This document shows, in pieces, positions 34,167-44,461 of a stretch of 64,000 nucleotides of DNA. Where the stretch lies: contig NC_068922.1 of assembly GCF_023091745.1 (NCBI RefSeq), positions 26,078,001 through 26,142,000 on the forward strand. The letters run 5' to 3'. The position numbers and the translations under genes are program-made. The number at the start of each line of letters is the position of its first letter. The first letter of the stretch is position 1. The notes under the pieces were generated by a model, which saw nothing but the letters and a program-made list of their open reading frames with translations, was not told the origin of the DNA and did not search any database. This DNA comes from Budorcas taxicolor (lineage: Eukaryota > Chordata > Mammalia > Artiodactyla > Bovidae).

Positions 34167-34178
34167 TCAGAGAGCATG

Positions 34179-34481
34179 GATCTCACTTAACAGATGAGAA
34201 AAGTGAAGCCCAGGGATGTTAAAAGATGTCAAGGTCACAGCCAGTGAGTGCAAAGCCACAGAAAGAACCAGCACGCTCCCAACTGATATGTTTCCAGCAC
34301 ATATAGTAGCATCCTCTCCTAAACCAGGAAACAAAAACAAAAACCTTCATTTGTTTCCTTTCCTGACTCCTCCTGGGTTCCCACATGCTTGGGGGAAGGT
34401 TTTTTTTTTTATGCTGTTACAGTGTCATCTACCTGGGGACTGCATCAGTCCTGACCTTTCAGGACCTTTCCTATTTAACAG
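34179..34481. other. No gene or repeat recognised
   Basis: Short unique-looking interval. An overlapping 184-codon open frame (34216-34770) runs into L1 sequence and is not a gene. Confidence 0.45.
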
Positions 34482-34700
34482 TTTTTTTTTTTTTTTTAAT
34501 TGGAGGATAATTGCTTTACAGTGTTGTGGTGGTTTCTGCCATACATCAATGCAAATCAGTCATAACTATACACACAAACACACACACACACACATATATA
34601 TATACACCCCCTTCCTCTTGAGCCTCCCTCCCTCCTGGAATTCCACCCCTCTAGGTCATCACAGAGTGCCAGGCTGGGCTCCCTGCTTCACGGGGTTTTT
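34482..34700 (-). mobile_element. Ruminant L1 3'-end fragment with CA/TA microsatellite
   Basis: Minus strand. It begins after a T17 run with AATTGGAGGATAATTGCTTT, the same terminus as at 13940. A mixed (CA)n(TA)n tract at 34569-34607 has grown inside it. The right edge is uncertain. Confidence 0.85.
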
Positions 34701-34954
34701 GTGTGTTCCCAGTATCATGTATGGTAGTGATCCTAAACAGGCTGCTTTCCCGAATATGAGCAAATTGTAAGTGCACTGCCTTCAGAGCTATGTAATGACT
34801 CATATGTTTACTTTTCATTATACATTTATAAAAATCTACCTTTAAACTATATATATCCCAGATCAGCCTGGTTTCTTTACTGTCCTTGTATTTTTAATTT
34901 GATTTTTTGGAATTTAGATTATAAACCGCACAAATTGTCTCAAATACTAATATC

Positions 34955-35009
34955 TTGGATTGGCTAAAAAGTTTGTTTGGGTTTTCCTGAACATTTTGGC
35001 CAACCCAAT
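34955..35009. mobile_element. Short mariner-type MITE (hairpin-forming)
   Basis: About 55 bp. TTGGATTGGCTAAAAAGTTT at the left end is imperfectly complementary to the right end AACATTTTGGCCAACCCAAT, so the strand could fold on itself. This matches the terminal inverted repeats of mariner-derived MITEs in cattle. It is shorter than the roughly 80 bp usual form, so the centre is deleted. TA dinucleotides lie close to both ends. Confidence 0.7.
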
Positions 35010-36671
35010 ATTTTATTCTCATGTGAGACCTCAGACTTTTAATTCTTAACAGCATATATTAACAACTTCGTACAAACAGCTTTGTATTCTGATGTAACAT
35101 GGGAAAGTGTTCTTCTTCCTGCTTGTCTGGATTAGGTGGACACCCCACCGCCACCCCAACTGGCAGCTAAACCAAAGAACACCCATGATACTGTAGAGGC
35201 TGTTCCATGCCCTTGAGCTTTGTAAGGCGACACTTGGGGAATGAGACAATAAAGCCTGAAGCAAGAGAGGGAGATTTTATGGTAGAAGAAAATTTCTCTT
35301 CCCGTCAACCCCTTCAAATTCTCGTGGGGACAAGAGATGGGAGGGAAACTTGCTGTACACATTGAGAAAGCTAGTGAGAACCCTAGCATCTGTTCAGTTG
35401 CTTCTCCAGTAGGTGGCATCTCACAGAGAAGGTGATGAGGGAGTTAGGGGATGGTGCTGTGCCCCTTGTAACCCTGAGTGTCCGTCCCCTGGGCTCAGAG
35501 GTGAGGATGGGGCAGAGTCTCAGCCAGAGAAATACCATCTGTTGTGAAAGACTTGTGACTATGGACCGCCCCTATGCACTGATGCATTCATTTCCCTTGA
35601 ACTCTGATGCCTCCCTCTCTCTACCCTCCAGGAAAAGGTAGGGAAAGGGCGGAACTTTCACTTGACTGTGTTTGAGAATTGTGGACGTCAAACCTGGGAT
35701 TGGAATGTAGGATAGAAAACAAAATAAGGTGTAGAGATGTGTTGACAGAGAAACTGGGTAGAAAAACAACCCAGAAAGAAATGACCAGATTATATTTTAT
35801 TTGCCAAGAATAGAACTGGCCACAAGAAGCAAAAATCAACGTGAATCATAGAGATTTTTTAATAAGCAGTATTTACAGACACCTGAGTCTTGTCAATTAT
35901 CAGGACCATGAAAATGTATACCTACCCCACAAATAATCCATGTAAATGTAAATTAGTTACTTAGCTGTCATATCACCCAAAAATCCCTGTCTCCCCACCA
36001 TCCTGCTCCCTAGTATGGAGGTAGCTGATTGCGTCTTGAATCTGTTGGGGGTGGATGATTGCGTCTGGGATCTGTTTTCACACTTAAAGTCCACAAGCAT
36101 AGCGCTGTTTAGACAAATGGTCCATTACGTTTGCTTCACCTGAGATTCTTTCCAGGAAATGATGCGAGTTCTTTCTAAGTCAAGGAGTAGAAAAGAAAGG
36201 CTTATTGAAATATATTCAGCTTCTAACCATCAGCTGTGAAAGAGGTTAAGGAGTCATTTTATATGATTATTAGCAAATATGCTAATTCAAATTCTCTACC
36301 CATTAGGGATTCTCAAATCTCCATATAGATTGTCTTCTGAAGTAGGCAAAGCACCAAGGGAGGAATTAGGATGCATGTCGGTGGGTCCAATAGAAAGTCT
36401 GTGTGTGACCATGAGGACAGACTGCTATTCAGAATCTTGCGTTCAAAAAGGTCCCAGATGTGCTTGAATCTTAGCAGAGCATTTTAGAAGGGAGGTGGGG
36501 CAGGAAGAAAATACATAAAGAAAAGGCGGGGAAATCCTACTCAACACATTGAACACTGCTTCTCTTTAAAACATCAACTTCATATATCAAAGTAGATTCG
36601 CTTTACATCATTGCTTCTTTTGGCAAGGGTGGGACAGTACAATCAGATGGGGCTAAATTGTCCAGGAAACA
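35010..36671. other. Repeat-poor stretch, no gene seen
   Basis: About 1.66 kb without recognised repeats. The open frames (35046-35419 minus, 35432-35641 plus, 35572-35839 minus) overlap one another and lack domains. Confidence 0.45.
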
Positions 36672-36855
36672 AAAGTGAAAGTGAAAGCCGCTCAGCTGTG
36701 TCCAACTCTTTACCAGCTAAGCCACAAGGGAAGCCCAAGAATACTGGAGTGGGTAGCCTATCCCTTCTCCAGCAGATCTTCCTGACCCAGGAATGTAACC
36801 AGGGTCTCCTGCATCACAGGTGGATTCTTTACCAACTGAGCTATCAGGGAAACCG
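36672..36855 (-). mobile_element. Rearranged two-headed Bov-tA SINE
   Basis: Minus strand. The tail (AGTGAAAGCCGCTCAGCTGT) is joined at about 36711 straight to the complement of an inner tRNA-like head (TTTACCAGCTAAGCCACAAG). The short body piece and outer head then follow (AGAATACTGGAGTGGGTAGC...ACCAACTGAGCTATCAGGG). It is the same structure as the copy at 40571, with the central part deleted. Confidence 0.9.
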
Positions 36856-37272
36856 TGGGGAACAAACCAAGACAAGAAAGACACAAAACTTTTGCTTCTT
36901 AAGGCTTCAAATACTCCTTAAGGCAAATACGGTTTGCCTAAATCTGAAATATCTGCTAATTATAAATAATTTAAGAAAAAGTTTAAAATCTTTCTGATTT
37001 GAAAATCTTTGCTCCCAATCCTCCATAGCCTATGAAATGTCTGTTTCATAGTTAAAGTAAATTAAAGGTTTTCATTTTTCCCTCCAGCCCGCCCACCCTA
37101 AACGCATGCCTAACTCACCTTCCTGCAGAAGTGGGGGGTCACCCACATTTGGGTGCCTCTCAAAGAACATCTAATGTGGCTATTTATGTTGCAAGAAAAA
37201 CTCACCAGTCCAGGCAAATCTCTCCAGAGGCTCTGATGCCAGCCCTGCCAATCTGTGTTTGTGTATTTTGTT
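36856..37272. other. No gene or repeat recognised
   Basis: Short AT-rich interval turning C-rich after 37080. No exon supported. Confidence 0.4.
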
Positions 37273-37472
37273 ATTTAGTTGCTAAGTCCTCCAACCCTTT
37301 TGAGACCCATGGACTGTAGCCTGTCAGGCTCTTCTGTCCATGGAATTCTCCAGGCAAGGATACTGGAGTGGTTGCCATTTTCTTCTCCAAGGCATCTTCC
37401 CGATCCAGGGATCAAACCCAGGTCTCCTGCTTAGCAGGCAGATTCTTTACCGCTGTGTCACCTGGGAAACCC
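37273..37472 (-). mobile_element. Bov-tA SINE
   Basis: Minus strand, from TAGTTGCTAAGTCCTCCAAC to CTTTACCGCTGTGTCACCTG. Confidence 0.93.
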
Positions 37473-37664
37473 ATCACAACGAATAATTGTTGTTATATCA
37501 CAATTATTATAATTGTACTTATTATAACTACCCATCTCCCTCATCTTTCTCTCTTAAAGTGTGAAGCCAAGGAGAGTCAGGAATTCAAGTTCTCCCCCTA
37601 GAACTGTCACAAAATTCCTGTTTCTCCATCCAGTCTTTTTTTTCCCCCCTAAAGAGGAAAAAAC

Positions 37665-38275
37665 ACCGTGGACTTTGGAGGAAGCATCACTCACTCCTTG
37701 TGGGACCACTGCCCCCTCCCTGACCCGCACGCCTCCGCACTGTCCCCCTAAACGCGCAGTCTGTAACCAGTTGTTCCTGTTGAATAACTGCGTGAGCTGC
37801 CAGGCTTTGGCCGCCCGCCTGCGGATAGATGGGGAAGCTGCCTGCTTCTCTCAGGGTGGAGACCCCACCCAGGAGCCCCCCGGAGGCCGTTATCAGCACC
37901 GACAGACGGAACCCATCAGCGAACTGCCAGCCTCCACACCTGTGGATCGCGCGCCCAGGCCAAAAAATTAATTGCTTAGAAATTGGAAAAAAAAAAAAAA
38001 AATCGGTGGACTCAGGTCATCGGAAAGGATTAAGAAAGAGAAGGTTAAGCCAGGGAAAGAGGAAGCCGTGTTCTGCGGGGGCTCCTGATCCACGTCAGCA
38101 GATCCGAGTGATTTGTTCAGCGTCTGATTTGGTTTTCAAATACAAGAAAGACGCAGGATTAGAAATGAAGGGGGGAGGGGCAGGGGGAGGGAGGGGAAGG
38201 CGACTTAGAGCAAAATGCCCATTGAGTTACACTGGGTCTTTGACAGGCGTTCCGAAAGGGGGCGTGGGGCGGAAT
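37665..38275. promoter_or_regulatory. CpG-rich patch, possible promoter
   Basis: I counted 31 CpG dinucleotides in about 610 bp, which at this base composition is roughly 0.7 of the chance expectation. Most of the rest of the window is CpG-poor. The densest part is 37725-37960 (CCCGCACGCCTCCGCAC, AACGCGCAG, GATCGCGCGCCC). An A-run at 37987-38002 interrupts it. CpG-rich patches of this sort often mark a promoter. About 300 bp downstream is the candidate exon at 38581. No TATA box is evident. Other readings are a GC-rich unique region or an old gene relic. Confidence 0.4.
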
Positions 38276-38580
38276 CCACACAAAAAATTTCCTTTTGTGT
38301 GTTTATGCTTTGCTCTGGAAATATACGTTTAAACTTATTCATTGTCCTTGTTTTTCATTTTTTTTCTTCTTGTTCTGCTGCTTCTACGATCTCCAAATCA
38401 GCAGAGACATTTTTGGCTTTGTTTTGTTTTCTGTAATGGTTTCATGGGACTATTTTTATAACGCACATTTTCTTGTTTCCCGAAATCGTTTTTTTTTTTT
38501 CTTTTTCAAATAACGTTAAAAAACATTCAACTGAATACATTTTAAAGATCTTATTGTCTTTATTTGATTCACAAATCCAG

Positions 38581-38729
38581 CAGCATCCCCGCCAGCAGCT
38601 AAAAAGGCAATTTAAGGTGCTGTACAAAATGGAGGACTTTTATAAGCAGAAGGAGAGGAGGATCAAAGAGCTCCAGGAAGTTATACCAGCAGAAACCTGT
38701 TTGCGTCAAGGTCAACTTCCTTTAGGACA
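38581..38729 (+). CDS. Candidate coding exon, unrecognised protein
   Basis: An open frame starting exactly after an acceptor-like site (T-rich run, then ACAAATCCAG at 38571-38580). It encodes a charged, helical segment: QQLKRQFKVLYKMEDFYKQK, then ERRIKELQEV, with spacing suggestive of a coiled coil. The frame stays open to TAA at 38731-38733. Possible donors are GTAAGG at 38730 (ACA|GTAAGG), GTCAAC at 38711 and GTTATA at 38680. The composition (Lys/Glu/Gln/Arg, a few hydrophobics every 3-4 residues) is unlike the low-complexity chance frames elsewhere here. I do not recognise the protein. A CpG-rich patch lies 300 bp upstream. It could also be a decayed pseudogene piece. No partner exon was found in the window. 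Confidence 0.35.
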
Positions 38730-38733
38730 GTAA

Positions 38734-39442
38734 GGGTTCATCACACATATTAGCTCATTAGTGCTTACTGGGTCCTTTCCAGGTTTAAGATTCCATTCCT
38801 GGGAGAGGCTGAAACTAAGTAAGGTAGTAGTAAGTCTCAGCGTGGTGACTTGGGGCTTAGCCCCAGTGGCTTCTTTTGGTGCCAATTGTCTTAACAACAG
38901 AAAAATTAGTTTTGATTCCATTGCAAAAATCATTCTCACTGTGTGACCTTTAGTCCTTCATCTTTTTTGATCTCAGTGACCTGCAAAATGAAGCATGATT
39001 GCTAAGATCCCATGCAGCTCTTAAATCGTATGACTCGATAAATCAATTTCCTGCAGTATTTAGAAATGGCTTTTGGACAAAATATCTGGAATAAGGAAAT
39101 AAAGGGACATAGGGGAAAAGGAATCCCTAAGAGAATTATTTGCTGCATTACCTAACACAGCCTCTTCTGTGAAAACTTCTCCAATGAAAGAACAGGTCAT
39201 GATTACCAGGGTCATCAAGAGGAAGCATCAATAGTTTCAGTAATTAGGATGTAGGAGTAAGGGCTACCTCTACTTAATTGCAGATTTAAGCACAGTTCTT
39301 ATTTGTCAATGTCATGCTTCATTTTAGTTTTAAACAAAGTATCTCTGATTCTGGCACAGAAAGCAGTGTATATTCTGTATCTGAATTGAAACAACCATTT
39401 TTTTTTTTAAATTTTCTGCAAATAGACATTTAGGGGCAATTT
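38734..39442. other. No gene or repeat recognised
   Basis: Unique-looking sequence after the candidate exon; would be intron if the exon is real. Confidence 0.4.
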
Positions 39443-39652
39443 GGTCTTCCCTGGTGGCTCAGCGGTAAAGAATCCGCCTGCCAGTGCAGGAGACAAGGGT
39501 TTGATCCTGGGTTGGGAAGATTCCCTGGAGTAGGAAATGGCAGCCCATTTCAGCATTCTTGCCTGGAAAACTCCATGGACAGAGGAGCCTGGCAGGCTAC
39601 AGTCCGTGGGGTTGCAGAAGAGTCACACCCGACTGAGTGACTAAACAATAAG
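39443..39652 (+). mobile_element. Bov-tA SINE
   Basis: Plus strand. GGTCTTCCCTGGTGGCTCAG head, body, and GACTGAGTGACTAAACAATA tail. Confidence 0.95.
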
Positions 39653-39679
39653 AACAAATCTGATTAAGAATGAATTGTT

Positions 39680-39890
39680 CTGGGACATCCCATGTGGTCC
39701 AGTGGTTAAGAGTCCACCCTGAAAAGCAGGGGACTTGAGTTTGATCCCTGGTCAGGGAACTAAGATCCCATTCCTAGGGACAACCACTGAGCCTGCGTTC
39801 TCTGGAACCATGGGGCACAACTAGAGAGAATCCCTCGGGGTGCAACTAAGGCCTGACACAGCCAAATAAATAAATGTATTTTTTAAAAAT
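39680..39890 (+). mobile_element. CHR-type SINE, long form
   Basis: Plus strand. GGGACATCCCATGTGGTCCA head, GAGTTTGATCCCTGGTCAGG B-box-like part, and a tail of AATAAATAAATG and A-rich sequence. Confidence 0.87.
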
Positions 39891-40057
39891 GAATTATTGC
39901 AGCAAAATTTTTATCATTTATCACATGTCAACTTCCAGCACACGTTGGAAATAAAATATAGTGCCTTTCCTCAAGGAACTTAAAATCTAGCAGCTGGAAT
40001 AAAAACAGTTGCATAAATAAAAATAATGATAAAATAATCGCCATCACCTGAGCACTC

Positions 40058-40271
40058 AGGCTCCCCTGGTGGCTCAGAGGGTAAAGAATTTGCCTGTAAT
40101 GCAGGAGACCCCAGTTCAATCCCTGGGTCTAGAAGATCCACTGGAGAAGGACATGGCAACCTACTTCAATATTCTTGCCTGGAGAATTTCAGGGACAGAG
40201 AAACCTGGTCAGCTACAGACCATGGTGTCGCAAACAATGGGATGCTACTGAGTGACAATCACTTCACTTCA
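40058..40271 (+). mobile_element. Bov-tA SINE with 9-bp target-site duplication
   Basis: Plus strand, from GGCTCCCCTGGTGGCTCAGA to the CACTTCACTTC tail. CTGAGCACT is repeated just before (about 40049-40057) and after (40272-40280). Confidence 0.93.
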
Positions 40272-40570
40272 CTGAGCACTTACTTATTGAATATACTTTG
40301 TCACTTGACCTACAGCCCACATATCTAATCATCAAGACATCAAAGACTGCAAAGTATCTTGCTTAACCTGTTCTTTAAAAGATAATTTTCAAGAGCAGTT
40401 TTAGGTTCACAGCAAAATTAAGAGAAGATGCAGCGATTTTCCATGTGTCACCTGCTCCCACACATGCCTAATCCCCATTATCAACCTCCCCCACCAGAGT
40501 GGTATATTTGCTACAGTTGATGAGCCTACATTGACACATCATAATAACTCAAAGGTTACAGTTTATGTTA

Positions 40571-40873
40571 AAGTGAAAGTGCAAGTTGCTCAGTTGTGTC
40601 CTACTCTTTACAACGCTATGGACTGTATAGTCCATGGAATTCTCCAGGCCAGAATACTGGAGTGGGTAGCCTTTCCCTTCTCCAGGGAATCTTCCCAACC
40701 CAGAATCAAACCCAGCTCCTCCGCATTGCAGGTGGATTCTTTACCAGCTGAGCCACAAGGGAAGCCAAAGAATACTGGAGTGGGTAGCCTATCCCTTCTC
40801 CAGGGGGTTTTCCCGACCCAGGAATTGAACCAGGGTCTCCTGCATTGCAGGCAGATTCTTTACTAACTAAAAA
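40571..40873 (-). mobile_element. Two-headed Bov-tA SINE with perfect 13-bp target-site duplication
   Basis: Minus strand. The tail, body and first head complement (ACCAGCTGAGCCACAAGGGA, about 40744-40763) are followed by AGAATACTGGAGTGGGTAGC and a second head complement. The flanking duplication ACAGTTTATGTTA is at 40558-40570 and 40874-40886. Confidence 0.95.
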
Positions 40874-40898
40874 ACAGTTTATGTTAGGGTTTACTCTT

Positions 40899-41064
40899 TT
40901 TTAAAAAGCCTTTATTGACTTTGTTACAATATTGCTTCTGTTTTCTCTTTTCGTTTTTCTGGACCAAAGACATGAGGGATTTTAGTTCCCTGACCAGGAA
41001 TGGAACCCTCACTCCCTACATTGGAAGGCAAAGCCTTAACCACTGGACAGCTCCGGAAATCTCT
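40899..41064 (-). mobile_element. CHR-type SINE with old target-site duplication
   Basis: Minus strand (CCTTTATTGACTTTGTTACA...CCACTGGACAGCTCCGGAA). GGGTTTACTCTT (40887-40898) against GGGTTCACGCTT (41065-41076), 10 of 12 identical. Inserted immediately beside the Bov-tA target site. Confidence 0.85.
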
Positions 41065-41390
41065 TGGGTTCACGCTTGGTGTATTTTTCTTTGGTCAAAT
41101 GTATAATAATATGCATCCATCATTATGGTATCATACGTAGTATTTTTACATCCCTAAAAATCCTCTGTTCTCTGCCTATTCATTCGTCACCCACATATCA
41201 CCCCTGAAACAGCTGATCTTTTATTGTTTCCATAGTTTTGCCTTTTCCAGGATGTCATACAGTATGTATGAATCATGCAGTATGTAACCTTTTCATATTG
41301 GCTTATTTCACTTAGTAAAATGAGCTTAAGTTTCCTCCATGTCTTTTCATGGCTTGGTAGCTATTTCTTTTTAGCACTGAATAATATTCC

Positions 41391-41721
41391 ACTCTTGGAC
41401 AGCAAGGAGATCAAACCAGTCAATCTTAAGGGAGATCAACCCTGAATATTCACTAGAAGGACTGATGCTGAAGCTGAAGCTCCAGTATTTTGGCCATCTG
41501 ATGCAAACAGATAACTCATTGAAAAAGTTCCTGATGCTGGGAACGATCGAGGGCAGAAGGAAAAGATGGTGTCAGAGGATGAGATGGCTGAACAGCATCA
41601 CTGATGCAATGGACAAGAACTTGGGCAAACTCGGGGAGATGGTGAGGGACAGGGAAGCTTGATGTGCTACAGTCCCTGGGATCACAAAGATTTGGATGTG
41701 ACTGGGCAACTGAATAACAGC
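41391..41721 (+). mobile_element. BovB LINE 3' fragment with 8-bp target-site duplication
   Basis: Plus strand, 331 bp ending ACTGGGCAACTGAATAACAG. Flanked by AATATTCC at 41383-41390 and 41722-41729. It still shows the LMLKLKLQYFGHLM motif. Confidence 0.93.
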
Positions 41722-42560
41722 AATATTCCGTTGTCTGGATGTATTACAGTTTGTTTATCCTTTCACCTAATGAAGAGCATCTTTATTGCTTCCACATTTT
41801 GGCAGTTGTGAATAAGATTGCTATAAACATTTGTTTGCAGGATTTTGTGTGGATGTAAGTTTTCAAATCTTATGGGGAAGTACTAAAACCCACGATGGCT
41901 GGATTCTATAAGAGAATGTTTAGTTTTGTAAGAAAACACAAAACTGTCTTCCAAAGTGACTGCACCATTTTGTGTTCCCAGCATCAATGAATGAGTTCCT
42001 GTTGCTCCACATCTTCACCAGCTTTTGGTATTGTCAGTGTTTTGCATTTTGGCCACCCTAAATGTGTGTTTTGGTATCTCATTGTTTTAATTTGCATTTC
42101 CTCAATGACGTATGATTTGAGGCATCTTTTCAGATGCTCATTTGCCATCTGTGTATCTTCTTTCATGAGACATCTGTTAAGACTTTCAGTCCATTTTTTA
42201 ATTAGGTTGTTTTCTTGTTGTCTTGAGAGTTCTTTGTATATTTTGGATAACAGTACTTTATCAGATGTATCTTTTGCAAGTCAGTGTGTGGCTTGTCTTC
42301 TCATCCTCTTGATATTACCTTTAGAAGAGCAGAAGTTTTGAATGTTAATGAAATCTAGCGTATCAGTTATTTCTTTCATGGATTGTACCTTTGGTATTGT
42401 ATCTTAAAGGTCATTGTCATACCCAAGGTCATCTACATTTTCTCCTGTGGTATCTTTTATGAATTGTATATTTTGAATTTTACATTTAGGTCTGTGATCT
42501 ATTTTGGTATAAACTCAATAAACATTAGGGTGTAAGCTCAATAAACATTCTTATATATAA

Positions 42561-43089
42561 GAATAGCTCATAAGCTATTCTTATGTATAGTTTATGCTTA
42601 TATCTGCCTTAAAAATATTCCTAGATTTTTTTGAGATATGGTTGATTTACTACCTGTCTGTGTCTTAGCTTTTACAACCTAGATGTGTCTGACCTTTCAT
42701 GCCAGGCTGTAAAAACCCCATTTTGGGGATCTCATAACTCTGAAAAGACTTTCATCTGGAAAAATCATTACCCTTCTATAAGATATTACTTTAAATATAT
42801 GGATCAGGATTTTGGGGACATAGGTCTTGCTGGAAAACGGTAACGTGTAAAGATTTTTTTTCTTTCTTTAGAATTAATTCTAAGAGATGTTTTATAATGC
42901 GTAAAGTGAAAATGACCTGTCAGAGTGGATAAAAATGCCTTGCACAGAAAGATGACATGTTTAGAGAACATGTTATTTATTGCAATTGGCACCCAATCTC
43001 ATTTTCTATGGTCAGTGGGGACATTCCATGAGTAGATACATAAATGAAACCAATGAAATGAGACATTTCTCACTGAAGAACAATGTGTG
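42561..43089. other. No gene or repeat recognised
   Basis: AT-rich unique-looking interval after the old L1. Confidence 0.4.
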
Positions 43090-43255
43090 GCAGTGGAATG
43101 AGGGTGTCCTGGAGCCAGAAGACCAGAGTTCTTGTGTTGATTGCTATTAAATTGTTGTGTGATCTTGTACAAATCTCTTCACCTTTCCAGGGACTTATTC
43201 CTTCATCTGTGAAAGATGGTGATGGGTAAGACAGTCTGTGAAGTCCTAGAGTCTA
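43090..43255 (+). repeat. MIR-like ancient SINE
   Basis: Plus strand; GTGTGATCTTGTACAAATCT, CTTTCCAGGGACTTATTCCT and CATCTGTGAAAGATGGTGAT follow the MIR order. Confidence 0.6.
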
Positions 43256-43904
43256 TAGTTTATACCTATTCAGCATCATCAGCTTTAGAGATACCTAGAT
43301 TTAATGAAACTGGAAGGGAGGACAACCTGATCTTTGATGATCTGATGATGTACTTGGGGTTCATTTTCATCTCTCTTTCTTTCTCTAGCTGACTTACCTG
43401 GTGTAAGCAAAAACACTCTGTGGTGCCTTCTTGAACAGCGTCATGAAATCAAGACCTGATGAATTAGGATAAGCAAGTAGAAGATAAGTGAACTTTTTTT
43501 ATTTTTTGCATAATTCAAATTGATTTTTTGAAGTCCATCTCCTGGTTCTGCAATGTGTAGATCATTCAAAAGAGAGGAGTCGAGTTTTCTGGTGCCACAG
43601 ATTTCAATTTTTCAGATGTAATGAAGCATTATCATTCTGTGATAAACATTCATTCATTATTTCTTTATTTGCATCTCTAAATAACATCAACTTTTGATAA
43701 AGTTTCAAGGATCCAAGAAGCAAACTTCCCAACCAGTTCCACACAAGTTGCCAAACTATTGGCTGTTCTTGCCTGCACTCTGCTCCTGTCTGATGTAGAG
43801 AATTTCCTTCTGTGGGCTCCACGGGGAGGAGCTCTTAGGACATTTCTCTGCTGCCCCTGAAGAGGATCCTCTTCCTAGACACTATTTTAATCCCCTTAAA
43901 CGTG
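43256..43904. other. No gene or repeat recognised
   Basis: Unique-looking; short open frame at 43604-43822 (minus) without support. Confidence 0.4.
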
Positions 43905-44013
43905 TTGCCAGCCAGTGTGTCTGACTCTATGCGACCCCATGTACTATAGTGCTCACCAAGCTTCTCTGTGCATGGAATTTTTCAGGCAAGAATATGGGAG
44001 TGGGTTGCCTTTA
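43905..44013 (-). mobile_element. Bov-tA/BOV-A fragment (tail half)
   Basis: Minus strand. Only the BovB-derived body is present (GTCTGACTCTATGCGACCCC to GGAGTGGGTTGCCTTT). The tRNA-like head is missing. Confidence 0.85.
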
Positions 44014-44171
44014 AACATAATACCCACTTATATGAAATTAGTATTGCCATTTCTCCTGAATCATCTTCCACTTTTTTTCTTTTTAGTTATGTACTATGCT
44101 TATCAAGCTACTTTATTTCACTCTACTTTTATTGCCTTGTTTTATTGTTACTTATTTAGACTAAGTTACAG

Positions 44172-44360
44172 GGCCTCCTTTGTGGCTCAGCTGGTAAAGA
44201 ATCCACCTGCAATGCGGGAGACCTGGGCTTGATCCCTGGATTGGGAAGATCCTCTGGAGAAGGGAAAGGCTACCCACTCCAGTATTCTGGCCTGGAGAAT
44301 TAGTCCGTGGTGTCACAAAGAGTCGGATATGACTGAGCAAATTTCACTTTCCTTTCACAC
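44172..44360 (+). mobile_element. Bov-tA SINE
   Basis: Plus strand. GCCTCCTTTGTGGCTCAGCT head. About 20 bp of the body is missing at GAGAATTAGTCCGTGG, where other copies have CATGGACTGTATAGTCCATGG. Confidence 0.93.
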
Positions 44361-44461
44361 TCCAAAGCAAGGAAGACATCATTATCCACTAGTCACTCCT
44401 CCTTATGAGATGAAAATATCCTGTGAGTCTGAGTCTCATGTAGTCTTTCCTCTTTTATTTT

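Larger units (their letters stand above)
40381..42560 (+). repeat. Old L1M-type LINE 3' region, second copy (host of three insertions)
   Basis: Phrases such as GCAGTTTTAGGTTCACAGCA, AACCTCCCCCACCAGAGTGG, GTCATACAGTATGTATGAAT and ACTGAATAATATTCCA are those of the mammalian-wide L1 3' UTR also seen at 14690-15877 and 22182-23230. It is interrupted by Bov-tA (40571), CHR (40899) and BovB (41391), each with a target-site duplication made from this sequence. Confidence 0.85.

Noticed and set aside
34216..34770. 184-codon plus-strand frame
   Set aside because: It spans unique DNA and the antisense of an L1 3' end including a microsatellite; not a gene.
37561..37971. 136-codon frame across the CpG-rich patch
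   Set aside because: Pro/Thr-rich, as GC-rich DNA often gives by chance; no domain. The patch is kept as a regulatory candidate only.
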